NCBI RefSeq assembly: GCF_910592395.1
Contig: NC_088317.1
Span: 16,786,039 to 16,850,038 of the forward strand
Reading direction: 5' to 3'
Length of the DNA: 64,000 nucleotides
Origin: Lineus longissimus
Lineage: Eukaryota; Nemertea; Pilidiophora; Heteronemertea; Lineidae
The notes under the pieces are model-generated. The model did not search any database. It was not told where the DNA came from and was given only the letters and a program-made list of their open reading frames with translations. Within the stretch, counting starts at the first letter, position 1; the number at the start of each line of letters is the position of its first letter. Below are positions 1-11,413 of the stretch, piece after piece. Both the position numbers and the translations under genes were made by a program.

Positions 1-3000
1 AACGATGCATTTGATGAAAGGTCAAGGTCACCCAGGGGGCACTTATGTCGCGATGATAATTTCGACACTGAGGCAAAGGGGTGTAAAACACTGGATTCTG
101 TGAAACCTGTAGCTCCCAAAGATGCGATCATTTCTCGGAAAACACGAAAACGAACTGTTAGTTTGAACGAGCCTACTGTTACCCGTGACAAATCTCCTGC
201 GTCTGGAGATAAGAAAGTTTTCACTAGATCTCGTAGTCATTTATCCGTTGTGTTCAAAGACAATATGATTGAGTGCCTAGGTGATGGGAAATTGACCCGG
301 TCTTCGAGTTCCCCCGATGTTAGCCCGATTAAAACTGCTCCTAATCAGGATGGTTCTGCTAATATTGAGAGTACGATCCAACAATTCGTTCCAAGTGTTC
401 AAATTGACATGCTCAATACCAAAGGTGCTAATTCAAATTCTGGTGCTAAAGCAAAAACCTCTGAAGATGATGCCGAACTTTCTGAAAGCAATATTGAAAA
501 TTCAGATGAAGCCAATGTGAGCATTGGTCGGAGATCGCTTCGTTCTCATTCCACATCAAGTGATGTTGTGGAACTGCCGAAAGCTTGTTCGAAATCGTTT
601 CAACAGAGAAATAACTTGGTCGCGAAAAGGCTTCGTAGTTTAGGACGGAAGGTACAAAAGGGGGGTAAAGGCGGGAGTAAGGTTTGCGACGGGGTTTCGC
701 GGGACCAGGGCGTGCTGACTGCTAAAAGGACTTTAAGGGGACGCAGTTTGACTCTGAAGGGAGATGAAGTAGTGTCTGATCAGAAACTGGAGGAGAAGGC
801 AGGGGAATCGAGTGACAATGACAAGGGAAAAGCAGGCAATGTAAACACACAAGCAGACGATGAAAACCAATGTGCAGACGTTGTGAATATGCCAGCAGAC
901 GACGTAAACAAGCAATCAGATATTGTGAATGAACAAAGTAACGATGTGAATAGACAAGCAGATGTGGTGAATCAACGGGCAGATGATGTAAACAGACAGG
1001 CAGACAGTGGAAATGAACAACCAGACAATGGAAATAAACATGGAAAAGATACTAGTGAAGAAGAAGATCATGTAAATAAACAAGCAGACGTTAAAACCAA
1101 ACAGATGGAAAAGTACAATGAGTTTGCTAAATGTGCAAAAGAGGAGAAAAATGATGAGACAGTCATTGAGAAGAAGAAAGACGACGTAGCAGACGACAGT
1201 GAAAAGCTTTCTGGGAAAAACGCTGATCTGAAAAGTGGGCTACGCACCCGTCGGGAACGGAAAAGTAGCGAGGGGTCCTGGGAGGGTCGAAGGAAGAAGA
1301 GGGGCAGTGGTGGCTTCACGGTCAGCGAGGTGAAATTCCTCGATGTTGCAGAAGATGGCGAGGATGGGCCGACTTCTCCTGGGTTTAGGGGCAAAAGAGC
1401 GCGGCTTGGAAAGAGTTATAGCGAGGATTGGGGAAGGGCGGAGAGAGGTGCTCTCAGCTTGAAGACTCTGGATACACCGACAAGAGAAAGAAATGTCACC
1501 ATTAGGTCAAGTCCAAAGTCTCCTAAAGGGGGCAGTCCTCTGTCTCTGGATTTGAATACATTTGAGGAGAATGCTTGCGGCATGTCATCCAAAAGAAATG
1601 CAAGATCAGTCAACCCGAGGTTGCTTTGTGATACATCCGACCCCAATGAATTGGACACAGACAATCGAACTGATAATGAAGCCGGTAATTCCTCCTTACT
1701 CTCATTTCCTGGAGTTGCATCTCATTTTGAAACTGAAAAGACTCCTGATTTTAACATGGACATTAATGAAATTTTTAAAGAAATTCACTCGGGGACAGAT
1801 CTGATGAATGATGTTGATAATGATTCCAATGATCAAGGAGAAAATCAGAATGCAACAAGTGGACATTTTACTTTGACGGTTGATTCTGAAATCGAAGAAG
1901 CATTCCGAGGCAAGGGTTCTGAGTCCACTGAGCTTGCCGTGGACCCAACCTGCCGTCGTGGCTCGAAGCGTCTAAAACCCTCCGCTAAGAAGTCTAAAAA
2001 GACATCTAGTCATGATTCAGATGTTTCAAAGCCGAGCAATAAATCGAAAGACTCCGGAGACATCAATGATAACATTGCACCGCAGAACTTCACGTCGCCA
2101 ATTTACGTTCCGTCAAACAGTGGTTCTGTGAATGAATCAGAGTTGCCGCCGTTTATCCGCATGAGTCAAAGCTGTGTTACTGTCGTTTCGCCCGAGACGA
2201 GCGGGATCCCAGGAGGATCTGGTGGTGGGTCGGTGGGACGCTCCGAGACGCCTCTCAGTATCTCCTCAATCGAATCCACGGCTTCCTCTCCAGTGTCGCC
2301 ACTCCCCATGTCACCGATAACAATCCCCGAACTGATAACCCCGATATCCCCCTTGCCTCCAACTCCAGAACCGCTTAGGCAGCGTTCGCCAGCTTCAGAC
2401 TCCTCGTCGCCAGGTCTAAATGTGAGCCTTGCAAACTTTGAACAGACGCCGACCCCAAGTATCGTTTCACCGTTACCAGAGACGCCTTACAAACCAGATT
2501 CGCCGGTTCCATCGACGTCGTATTTTGAATCTCCGGCTAGATTTGATGCATCTGTACCCAAAGATGTCTTGACTGTTAAGCCGCAATCCAGACGGAATCT
2601 TAAAACCGCATTCCGCGATTCTGGTGATTTATCTGATGGCGAAACACAGGATAGGAACTTGCCAAAAAATGGTAACTTGCCAAAAAATAGTGACATACTG
2701 AAAAATTCTGGCTTGCCGAAAAATAAGAAAGCGCAGAAAAATAGCAGGGCAGGTGCTAATTTGGTCAGCGCAGATATCTCTCAGGATGATTTGCCACCTG
2801 GGCAGCAGGGGGAGATCGAGGATGCGTCTGCAAATCTCACTACAGGCGAATCTGTAAAACTTTTGAATAAGAGGGAGAAGCGGGCGAAACGACGAGCTGA
2901 GAGAGCTGCTTGCATTGAGGAGTCGGGACTGGGACCAGCAGCTGAAACTTCATCTAAGCCTACTGATGCTGGAACGACGAAGCCGGCTTCGAAAACGAAG

Positions 3001-3028
3001 ACAAGTAGGACTGCTAATTCAGTCCAAG
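1..3028 (+). CDS. ICE1: ICE1 giant disordered exon
   Basis: A single open frame runs from base 1 to the donor AAG|GTAGGT at 3029. It encodes about 1009 residues with almost no hydrophobic core: Ser/Lys/Asp-rich stretches, several basic clusters that could be nuclear localisation signals (for example KREKRAKRRAER near 2870-2905), and a Ser/Pro-rich segment at about 2180-2520 with many SP and TP sites. A giant, poorly conserved, disordered central exon followed by a small-exon conserved C-terminal domain is the architecture I know from vertebrate ICE1. There is no start codon to choose, because the frame is open beyond the left edge. Confidence 0.8.
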
Positions 3029-6000
3029 GTAGGTTTCATTCATTCTCATCGGTTGAGGAAGGTTTGTGTGTGATGCAGATATTGATATTGAACTAGATTT
3101 GATAAGAGGGCGTGATAAAAGGATTCCCTGTGCTAGTGTGAATGGTTTTTGTTGTTCTGGGAGACAGTCGAGAAATGTGTCTGTCACTCGGCCAACACTA
3201 ATCTGGCACGCTTGGTCTCATTTAAGAACAAGATGATGTGCGTGAGATCAAACCTCGATAAATGAAAACGTTTCCATGCCTCTTCAATTCTTTTCAGCGA
3301 TTCTGCTGGATAAGTTGATGACCGCCAGGACTCCGAAAGCTGTTGAAACGGTCGGCGCAGAGATCGTCAAGGCCAATCCTGCAGTGGACTGCCTCAGCCT
3401 AGCGGAGCAACTAGTTAGAGTAAGTGAATGTGTAGTGGGCGCATTTCAACTTGCCAGGGCTGGATGGAACTTCCCTGTAGCTCAATTGGTGAAGTGATTG
3501 CCTTGTAAACCAATGGTCTTGGGTTCAAACCCTATATGGCATTTGGTGTTTTTCCGCTGTCACATGTTTTTATTTTAGACTGTTGGAGATTTCAATCTAA
3601 AGTTCTCCCACAAGTCTTAGAATCAGAACTGATAAATTGAATTTGAGACCATTTCTTTCACCTTTAACCTTTAACATTTCGAAATGCCTCCGCAGGTGGC
3701 TTTGGAATCTGACCATTATACCTTGGATCAGTGTACTTTCCCAGAATACTTTTTATCCCAACAGGAGACTCGGTAGCAAGGCATTGTATTCTGAGCAGGA
3801 TCAACCAGACCAAGTCCTGCAGATGTAAATTTCGATCCTCAATTGGAGACACCTTCAGCTGTCGTGTTTGAATGTGTTTTCCTCTCGCTAATTTGTATCT
3901 TTTCTTCAAATAGTTTATGGAGAAGAGGGAGTCCAATCTGATGAACGTCCTTCTGTTGGGCGCTGGGAAGGAGAGGGAACGTCATTGCCAACCCTTGCTC
4001 TCGGACATTGAGAAGAGATTCATACGTTTGGTGCTCTATTTGAAGGATAATCTGGTCAGTATGAGTACTTTCATATTGGTGGTACTGAGTACTCATTGGT
4101 GTACTGAGTACCTGTTGGAGGTATCACTCAGTTGGTGGTAGTAATGAGTACTCACTGGTGGTAGTACTTAGTACTCACTGGAGGTAGTACGGAGTACTCA
4201 TTAGTGGCAGTACCGAATACTCACTAGTGGCAGTATCGAGTACTTATTAGTGGTTGTGTCGAGTACTCATTAGTGGGTGTGTCGAGTACTCATTAGTGGG
4301 TGTGCTGAGTACTCATTAGTGGTTGTGCCGAGTACTCGTTGGTGGTAGTGCTGAGTACTCATTGGTGGTCGCACTGTGCACTCGACAACAGTGATTACTC
4401 TTTCGTAATAAAATGCAAGTGCTGAAGAAGAGAGTTGAACATTGATGGGTCGTCTGCTGGTGAATGATGTCACTACGACGTAACAAATGTAAACAATGAT
4501 GACAACTGTGGTTACAACAGATAGGTCTGTTGATGTCTTACAGTACCGGCGTCATTAATTCCTCTCTCTTACTTTCCAGGATTCATTTTGGTCACCACTC
4601 CTGCGAGCTCTCTCCTCCACCATTCTCAGTGACAAGCCTCTGAAAATACTCGCTCGGCTAGGGCTTTGGTAAGTTTGCCATGTCTTTTATGCAGATTCTT
4701 CTTCAGTGTTTGCTGGTTATGAGCATTTTGTTGCGTATGGTTGGATACAAATTGGGTTTAGTCATATGCTGACTCCGTCTTCCTCAATATGCTGTCCACT
4801 TGGATCATAAAATCGTTCTTGCCCAGGCAAAGGCCCCAGGTTCAAGGAATCTAGTCTTTACACCATGCAAAGAACATGGCTTGAAGTTAAGTGTCTTGCC
4901 TAAGGTCTGTAACATTTGGGCGACTCCGTCCTGACAGCTTCACTTCGTAATCTAATTATGTTTTGTTTTCAGTCGAATCTTCACTGGCCTTTGCCGCTTA
5001 TCAGCCAACGCGGACCAACTCCGCGTTTTGATATACGATATTCTTATGAAAAGGGATCTCAGCCACTCAATGTTGTTGTCGGCGATGAGTGGAGTTTGGA
5101 GGACGGTGCTTGTAAAGGAGCGTGATTGGTCAAACGCTGCAATTGGTCCGGTCACCATGATCGATGTGATAGAGTATGTTGTCTTGAAGGATTGTGATCT
5201 GAGCAAGGTAAGTACTACTGTGAAACCTCTCTATTAGCGACACCCTCTGAACTGACAAGTGCTGTCCTTGATAGAGTGGTGTCCTGATTAGAGAGGTCAA
5301 ATTGAATGGATACAACTAAATTGGAACCAAAACTAGTGTCCTTAGTAGAGAGGTTGTCCTTATTAGAGGGGTGTCCACTAAGGGAGGTTCTATTGTATAT
5401 CAATATATAACTTTTGGGACTGTTCTGTCGTTTATTCCAGGCTCAGTGGAACCTCTCTTTACCTCTACTGACAAATGCTGTCCTTAATAGAGAGGTGTCC
5501 TGATTACAGAGGTCAAATCGAAAGGAAATTTGTGGTTTATAGTAGTTTGTGGTATCCTAAATGTTATTCCCACTTAATTATATACAGCTCACTCCAAAAA
5601 CATTCACCTCTTTTCAGCCATGCCAAATCTTGATTAAAATCTGTGGCTGGAGAATGGAAAGGGTCCAGCAGACGGATGCCAGAAGTTTAGCTCTTAAAAT
5701 CATCAGCCAACTACGGTCATACTCGAGGAAGAAAACCGACAGAAAAGGCATGTTGATCTTCCATTCATTTCATCATGTTCGACAACATATTCCTGACATC
5801 AAGTACATGTTTTTCGATTCTCTTCCAGGCCTTTTAGACCTCAGTGAGAGTGCCTTAGTCAGAAAGCTAGTTTTAACTCTGCAATACATATGGTGAAACA
5901 GTCAGATTCATATTGAATATGTTGACAAATTCTTCAGTTTTACAATTTATCCTTTTCAGAGGCTGTTTTTGAGCTCCACAAAGCCTTGGAACTCCTCGCG

Positions 6001-6993
6001 ATAAGGCAGGGTTGGCCTTGGACGTACGACGTTTTCATAAAAGAGATCGTCTTCCCGGCGATGGAGGAGTTGAGTGACAAGTTAGAGAAGGCTTCAAACA
6101 ATGAACAATCAACATTCAATGACTTTCTTGTGAATTTGCTGCATTCTCTAGGTAAGAATACGATGGTTTGTATGTCGTCAGTCATGGAGAATGTTGCTTG
6201 CTGTCATTGGTTGCGTGTTTCCGCATTAGCTAGTGTCTTGTCCCAGATTGTTACCAAGTTTTTCTTGAAAATGTATAATTATCATCCTTGACAAAAATTT
6301 CACAAGGTGGCATCAAAATACAAAGGTTGCTAAAAAAAAACCTGAAAAAATTTTGTGATCGACCAAAAAAACATGAAAATTTTATTTCATTTTGAACTTT
6401 CCACAAAAAAATACGGCGAATATTTGGCGATTTTCGATATGAGGGTGCAATCTATATCTATCAATGTTTTTACAGGCGAGATATACTCCTGTTGTCCCCC
6501 GGCGTACACAAATCGTGTGGTTGAAATCATGAATAAGCTCGCTGAGCTGCTTCAAGTTGACAGATCACCCGCAGGTAAGGTCAGGCCAATTTTAGCCAGG
6601 GTCGGTTTGCTTGACTGTATTTTAGGAACGAGATACAAAGGCTTGCTGTTGGAGGATGAACTTTTTAGAATTCTGTGATATTCATTAGATTTAAGCCTTG
6701 GGATTCCGTTCTGGCAAGCGAAATGATATCAGTGTCCTGTCCAACTGAATAATTCCACTAATCCAAAATTTCTGTTTTGTATTTTTGCAGTGCCATGGCA
6801 TATCCAGACCAACGCCCTTGAGACACTTCTGATTTTATCGCCATTCAGTTTGGATATGGTTGCCACGGTGACAACAAAATGGACGACATATTGCAGTAAA
6901 AACTCTTTAGATATTCCCACAGAAGTCGAACAAAAAATTGAGACATTCCGAAGCAGATTCAAGGAACGGTTACCATATCTGACCGCCAAGTAG
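1..6993 (+). CDS. ICE1: ICE1-like little elongation complex subunit 1 (3' part, 5' end outside window)
   Basis: ICE1 scaffolds the little elongation complex (with ICE2, ELL and ZC3H8), which supports transcription of small nuclear RNA genes in the nucleus. The reading frame is open from base 1, so the N-terminal exons lie upstream. Proposed exons: 1-3028, 3298-3419, 3696-3772, about 3928-4054, 4580-4668, 4973-5207, 5618-5747, 5829-5892, 5960-6151, 6476-6574 and 6791-6993 (stop TAG). The joined C-terminal part contains blocks I recognise from vertebrate ICE1 C termini, such as IFTGLCR, VRKLVLTLQY, RQGWPWTYD and VPWHIQTNALETLLILSP, in the right order. Most borders are GT/AG with matching phases. 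Two joins are not clean: 3772 to 3928 uses a weak acceptor, and 5892 to 5960 does not keep frame. The family call rests on recalled similarity, not on a search. Confidence 0.83.
837..1095 (+). repeat. In-frame VN-x-QAD heptad repeats in ICE1
   Basis: About a dozen degenerate 21-bp units encode heptads of the type D-V-V-N-x-Q-A-D / D-D-V-N-R-Q-A-D. They form a very acidic, Asn/Gln-rich tract in the disordered exon. The repeat keeps frame, so length variation here would be tolerated. A smaller coding repeat lies at 2655-2740 (units reading LPKN). Confidence 0.75.
3298..6993 (+). CDS. ICE1: ICE1 conserved C-terminal domain exons
   Basis: Small exons encode a mostly helical domain of roughly 450 residues. 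Clear borders include acceptor 3297 and donor 3420 (phase 0), 4580-4668 (phase 0 to 2), 4973-5207 (phase 2 to 0), 5960-6151 (phase 1), 6476-6574 (phase 1) and the last exon 6791-6993. The intron 5748-5828 would be of GC-AG type: exon ...AAAAG|GCATGT and acceptor TTCCAG|GCC, 81 nt long and free of stops in frame. Removing it gives a spacing closer to the vertebrate protein as I recall it. The donor at 5893 is in phase 2, but the acceptor at 5960 needs phase 1, so a micro-exon, another donor (for example GTGAGA at 5844) or a base error must be involved. Confidence 0.75.
3436..3580 (+). mobile_element. tRNA-derived SINE in ICE1 intron 2
   Basis: The segment TGTAGCTCAATTGGTGAAG looks like a polymerase III A box and GGTTCAAACCC like a B box, spaced as in a tRNA with a CTTGTAA anticodon loop. 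The acceptor arms do not pair well. The tail TTGGTGTTTTTCCGCTGT matches the tail of the minus-strand copy at 35880-36000, so this is a SINE rather than a functional tRNA-Thr gene. Confidence 0.65.
4056..4385 (+). repeat. 24-bp minisatellite in ICE1 intron 4
   Basis: About thirteen degenerate copies of a unit like GAGTACTCATTAGTGGTTGT follow one another. The shared core is the self-complementary GAGTACTC (one base from the ScaI word AGTACT), so the array contains many tiny palindromes. No coding role is apparent. Confidence 0.85.
4790..4930 (+). mobile_element. Degenerate SINE-like repeat in ICE1 intron 5
   Basis: It contains a B-box-like CCAGGTTCAAGGAATC and the body motif TTAAGTGTCTTGCC, which is also found (as AAGTGTCTTTGAGCAAG) in the minus-strand SINE-like copy at 22125-22260. 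Ends are not defined. Confidence 0.4.
5216..5396 (+). mobile_element. MITE family C copy, ICE1 intron 6
   Basis: The ends are inverted copies: GTGAAACCTCTCTATTAG on the left and, read backwards, GAACCTCCCTTAGTGGACA on the right. Inside are repeated AGAGAGGT-GTCC words. Fragments of the same family occur at 5436-5522, 19806-19872, about 35455-35495 and 36590-36710. Confidence 0.6.
5436..5522 (+). mobile_element. MITE family C fragment
   Basis: This begins with the same AGTGGAACCTCTCTTTACC terminus as the neighbouring copy and stops after AGAGGTCAAATCGAAAGG, so it is the left half only. It lies in the same ICE1 intron. Confidence 0.55.
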
Positions 6994-8054
6994 AACCTCA
7001 GTCAAATTAGGACTTCCCCGAAGATTTTTTTTTTTAAAGTGATTTAAAGACGGAGAAGAACTTCGAAATGACCACATTAAAACAAGTTCAGAATTGGACT
7101 GGGCACTTAACAAGTAAAAATCAGGTCATTATAGAAGGCTCAATTATGATTTGGGTGTGCTACTCTGATGTAATAGTGTATATGGAGTTTATCTCTTGAT
7201 GAAGTGCTTGGAGTTTACTACAGTGATGTGTGGAGCTTGGATGTATCACTTTTGCGTAATTATGCATGAATTTCTGCACAAATCATTATAATGCTATCAT
7301 GTCAAAATGACGTAGTCCACCATTCTCATTCAAATTGGACATCTTGCTCAGCGATTGCACTTAAAGTTTGCTTTTTTCAAACTTGATAATCAACATCATG
7401 CAAGTACTGTAAGTCTTGAAAATGTTTCAAGTGTTATATTTTTGTGAATGGCCTGTCATACGCAAAGTTCAAATGCATTTGAATTTCAAATCTTATGCAG
7501 TAAGTAAATTTTAAAAGCACAAAAGTATAAATGTAGAAAGGCCTATTACATAATTACTAATAACATTCAGGTACGTATTTAAGAGGATCTTATTCATAAT
7601 GCATACTGTTAAAATAATATTGTGAGCATGACATGCAATTATCATGTAATTAATGACAAAATATTTAACAAGAACGAATATGTTTAGAGCATTTATACCC
7701 TGTGCAGTATATGTTTATTCAGGGAGTTTAAAGAGAAGTTGATACATTACTACATGCCAAGTCTTGAGAAAACGTCTATAATCATGACAGTGAGTACACG
7801 CAAGATTTCTTCATACCCTGCTCATCCATCATTATCTTTTTAAGTGTTGTAGTGATGCAGGTGCTATTTTAAACATGTTCAATGCTCAAGTTTTCTATTC
7901 AAGAGTAGAATTTAGTCATTTTATGGCGGGAAAACTCCCATCGATAAAGGCTTAGAAATTAGTAGTTGTATAACACTGTTTGTTGGCTAGAGTATGTAAA
8001 CATGGATGAGAATCCTCAAGATTTCTGATTTTTTTTTTTATCCGGATTAATAAA
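6994..8054 (+). other. Probable ICE1 3' UTR
   Basis: This is AT-rich sequence after the ICE1 stop with no gene-like frame. The first canonical AATAAA I see on the plus strand is at 8049-8054; an ATTAAA variant lies near 7077. The true cleavage site cannot be fixed from sequence. Confidence 0.4.
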
Positions 8055-11000
8055 CCAATAAGATTTCAAATTATTTTGACTGAAAATGACCCCCAATTCA
8101 TTTTTTTGGACTTCAGGCCTAAAAATTTATTTCAGAAAATCAAAATCTGATAAAAAGCTGTAGTCCTTCCTTGAAAAGTGTGTCAGCAATATTTTTTTCG
8201 TTTTTTTAGAGAGGCCACTCGTGTGTATCTATTTTGAACAAGAAATTTCTGGATTTTTTTATCCTGGTCATTCTTCTCTCTGAGATTTGAGGGTATGCTC
8301 GAAGCATGATGATAATTAGTTGAAGTATCAAGTAGTTTATAGATGTAGTTTAGCGATACATGTAGTTGACTAGTAATTGTGTCTCAAAGGAGATAGTTTT
8401 GAAGTTGTGGTTGTGACTTGGCAGTAAAAATGTAAGATTTTTCTTCAATAGCATCCCGCGAAGATGACGTCACTGCAGCTGCTGCCCTCTATTTCCCCAT
8501 CGCTGAATTACAGGCAATGTCGGACAAACATGCGGTTTCGTAATGGATTCAGACTTTCCAACTAGGGCAGTTAGATTCAATCTGGCACATGTCTGAGTGT
8601 TGGAAATACTACATAATTGTTCTGAATATTTCTCTCTCTGACTCTATGGTATCATTCATGCTAAAAACAATGCAGGGTCAAAGATAATTGACTTTGAAAT
8701 AAGCTCAAATGCGTAGAAATAAGTGTCGATGTCCGACTGTCACGTGACTAAAACGTCATCAATATCTTATGCAAATGACCTTGTGAGCTATAAATAGTAA
8801 CTTCGCAGAATGCTATTACTCCGATACACAGCTTATAAAAATGTAGTGTACTTTTTGTTCCTTCAATGAAAGGCCTAAGGGATTGTCATTGGGACCCCTG
8901 CTGTAATGAAAAATATCCATTTCTCTTCTTTGACAATTGTCACAACCAATAGGTCAGGATCACTCTATGATGTGTCAGTCCCAGGAAGTCATTAAAACGA
9001 ACTGGAACCGCCGAGCGATTTATTCAACTTTTCGACTTTCACCGCCCGAGAAAGTCAAACTTCCAACTTCCTATTCGAGTTCAGATTTGTAGCTCCGCCC
9101 CCAGTGCCCGAGCATGTGCAGTTCAATTTGTTATTATTGAGAATCATGTGAGAATCACGTGAGTCATGCGATCTTTCATTCATGAATTTTCGTAGTAAAT
9201 TCCATAGTAGTGAAACGGTCACCAAAATTACCTTCTCATTTTCGTAACCTTTTATGTAAACCTAGTTCCAGGCACAACGGTTTATTTCGTTTATTTTCGG
9301 ACAAATTGTCAACAACTCTTTCTATCAATTTCCTGGATGCGTCGCCATTTTATCGGTCATGTGACCTGGACGGCGGCCATCACTGTTTACAATTTTCTCG
9401 TATTTTTATTGGTTCTTCCTATCACGTGAGTGGCTGAGGAATGCCGAATGATTCCTTTCCTACAGCACCGCTAAAGTTAAAATTTCATTGTTACCTCTCT
9501 AACAAAAACTTCTGTTATCTTGCAAATTTGGAATTTATCTCGATTAATCGTAAGCTTATTTAATCACTCCTTAGCATGTGCCTCGAACTACGGTGTTTTA
9601 AGTTATATTCAGTGCGATCTCTGCCAGGAAACGAAGGCTTTTGTATCGGGTTGCTTGGTGATCTTTTCATATTTTAATTGGGGGTGTCTTTGTGTGCGCA
9701 GTGCATTGTGGATCGGAATGTCAGTTGAATTATCATGTGGTCACGTGGACTTCGGGTATTTAATGGGATAGCGTGGGTTTCCGAGCAGACCGGCTCAGAT
9801 GCGATTAGACGCAGACGATTTTCTCCTCTTGCTAAGAGTCGAGCATTGGTACGTTTTTTTATCTCCTCCTTTCTTCAGGAGTTGAGGGTACCCTTTTTAT
9901 TCCTCTGTCTGTGGAGAGGCCAGTGACTTGCTCAAGTCTCTGACTTATATAAATTCTTTTTTTTTTTGCATACCCCTCGTGCTGCTGGTGGATCACTGGG
10001 GCCTTGCGGTCACTGCAGACCATTTCGAAATCGCTAGACCTCCCGATATGCGTGTTGAGCTCGCGTAATTTTCTTTGGACCAGTTTTTTTGCTTCTGGCG
10101 AGCTCACCAGGTTGGACTGGTAAACGGGCCCAGAATCTCTTGTATCGGGTAACTTCAATTGCGGGAATCTTTCTGTTTTGCTGGGGCAAAACTTGTATAC
10201 ACCTGGAATTGAGGTGTCGGTTGATTCTTCTTGGAATAGTTTTATTCCAAGAGGTTTTTTTTTTAATACTTTTCCATGCCGGTCTCCTGAGGATTAACCC
10301 CTTGCCATTCTGCCTTGATTTGCAACAGTTGCTAACTGTTGCCCTGACGACGTATCTCTGAAGTTATTGTATGCCACGGATGAGTGGTCTGTCTCCCTGA
10401 TGTTTTATGAGGGACCATTTATGTGCGATTGTGTTGAATATTGTGATGTACCTGTATATATTAATGTTGTAACCGGGTGTGGGTGGGGTGAGTATTGAGA
10501 ATAGATGCCGTATATTTTAACTGTTGGCCTGGACTTTATTTAATTGGATTACCCGCCTGATGTCAGTGTATATCAGGGGGCGTCATTTTTGGCCGAGATA
10601 ATTTATGACAAGGAGGATTAGTAAGTTTGGCCAGAGGCTCTGACCTGGAGGTCACCACTGGCACTTTTAGCCCCGAGGTTGTGACAGTAGTGACGTCACT
10701 GAATGATTGACAGCTAGGCGCCATGTTTCATTCATGCCTCGTTCTGATCACCCAATACGCGGGAAATGAAAACGAGGTCATACGAACTGGCTTGGCGGTT
10801 CCAGTTCGCTTTTCCAGTTGAGCATTTCCGAAGCAGTTGGTTGTTGATTTCATTGAGTTGTATGGCTTGCAGACACAGAGGGGAGTGTGTTTACCCAGTC
10901 AAAATGGGGGTATTTGGTGTGATAAAAGAAACTTTCCAGTTGTACATTGTAATTTCTTTTGTGAAAAGTGTTTATATTTCTAGTAAAATCCTGTCACGCC

Positions 11001-11180
11001 AACAACTGGTTTGTGAAATAAAGGTGAAGTTATAATGTATTTTTGAGTGCTGTTTATTTCTTTTTGGCATCCCTGTGCACTGCAGACTCGACTGATTTCC
11101 AGGAAACCATCCTTCAAGTCAGAAAGCCAACTCGACAAGTCACAAAAGGGTTAAAAAGCTGGGCCAATCTCCCGGTCTTA
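8055..11180. other. Intergenic DNA, no supported gene
   Basis: Only short chance frames are present. Parts are GC-richer with cAMP-element-like TGACGTCA words (10691) and CACGTG E-boxes. The stretch from about 10684 (TGTGACAGTAGTGACG) to about 11040, with AATAAA at 11018, has the look of a solo LTR, but I cannot find matching flanks, so I do not call it. This DNA probably includes upstream control regions and untranslated first exons of ABCA5. Confidence 0.4.
8769..8796 (+). promoter_or_regulatory. Octamer plus TATA box pair
   Basis: A perfect octamer ATGCAAAT (8769-8776) lies 12 bp before TATAAATA (8789-8796), with CACGTG E-box words just upstream (about 8741). This spacing is promoter-like, but no open frame starts downstream. 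If active it would drive a non-coding or untranslated first exon. Confidence 0.35.
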
Positions 11181-11413
11181 GGTCCGTATGTGGAATTTTA
11201 CATGCACCCGTTGAAATTTTCGCACAGTGCACAGAGACAGTAGGTCGAGTGACGCTTAGCAGCGATGAGCACCATTGACGACGCTTGGAGAATAAAGCTC
11301 ATTCTCCAAGCGTCGTCAATGGTGAGCATCGTACCCAAGCCTCACTCGACCTACTGCCTCTGTAGACTAGGTGAGAATTTCAGCGGGTGCATGTAAAATT
11401 CGACAGACGGACC
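11181..11413. mobile_element. Palindromic foldback MITE
   Basis: The two halves are near-perfect inverted copies over about 110 bp each. The ends read GGTCCGTATGTGGAATTTTA on the left and, reversed, GGTCCGTCTGTCGAATTTTA on the right. The centre is a perfect stem (TGACGACGCTTGGAGAAT and its complement) around a 7-base loop. A half copy of the family lies at 57690-57786. No clear target duplication is visible. Confidence 0.8.

Noticed and set aside
3470-3545. Functional tRNA-Thr gene
   Set aside because: The A and B boxes are good, but the acceptor stem does not pair and the flanks match another copy at 35.9 kb, so it is a SINE head.
10766-11035. 89-residue protein on the plus strand
   Set aside because: It resembles no family and shows no splice context. 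It overlaps a region that looks like a possible solo LTR, with AATAAA at 11018.
10684-11040. Solo LTR of another retrotransposon
   Set aside because: It begins TGTGACAG and has a polyadenylation word, but no matching 5' and 3' flanking duplication or CA end could be fixed.
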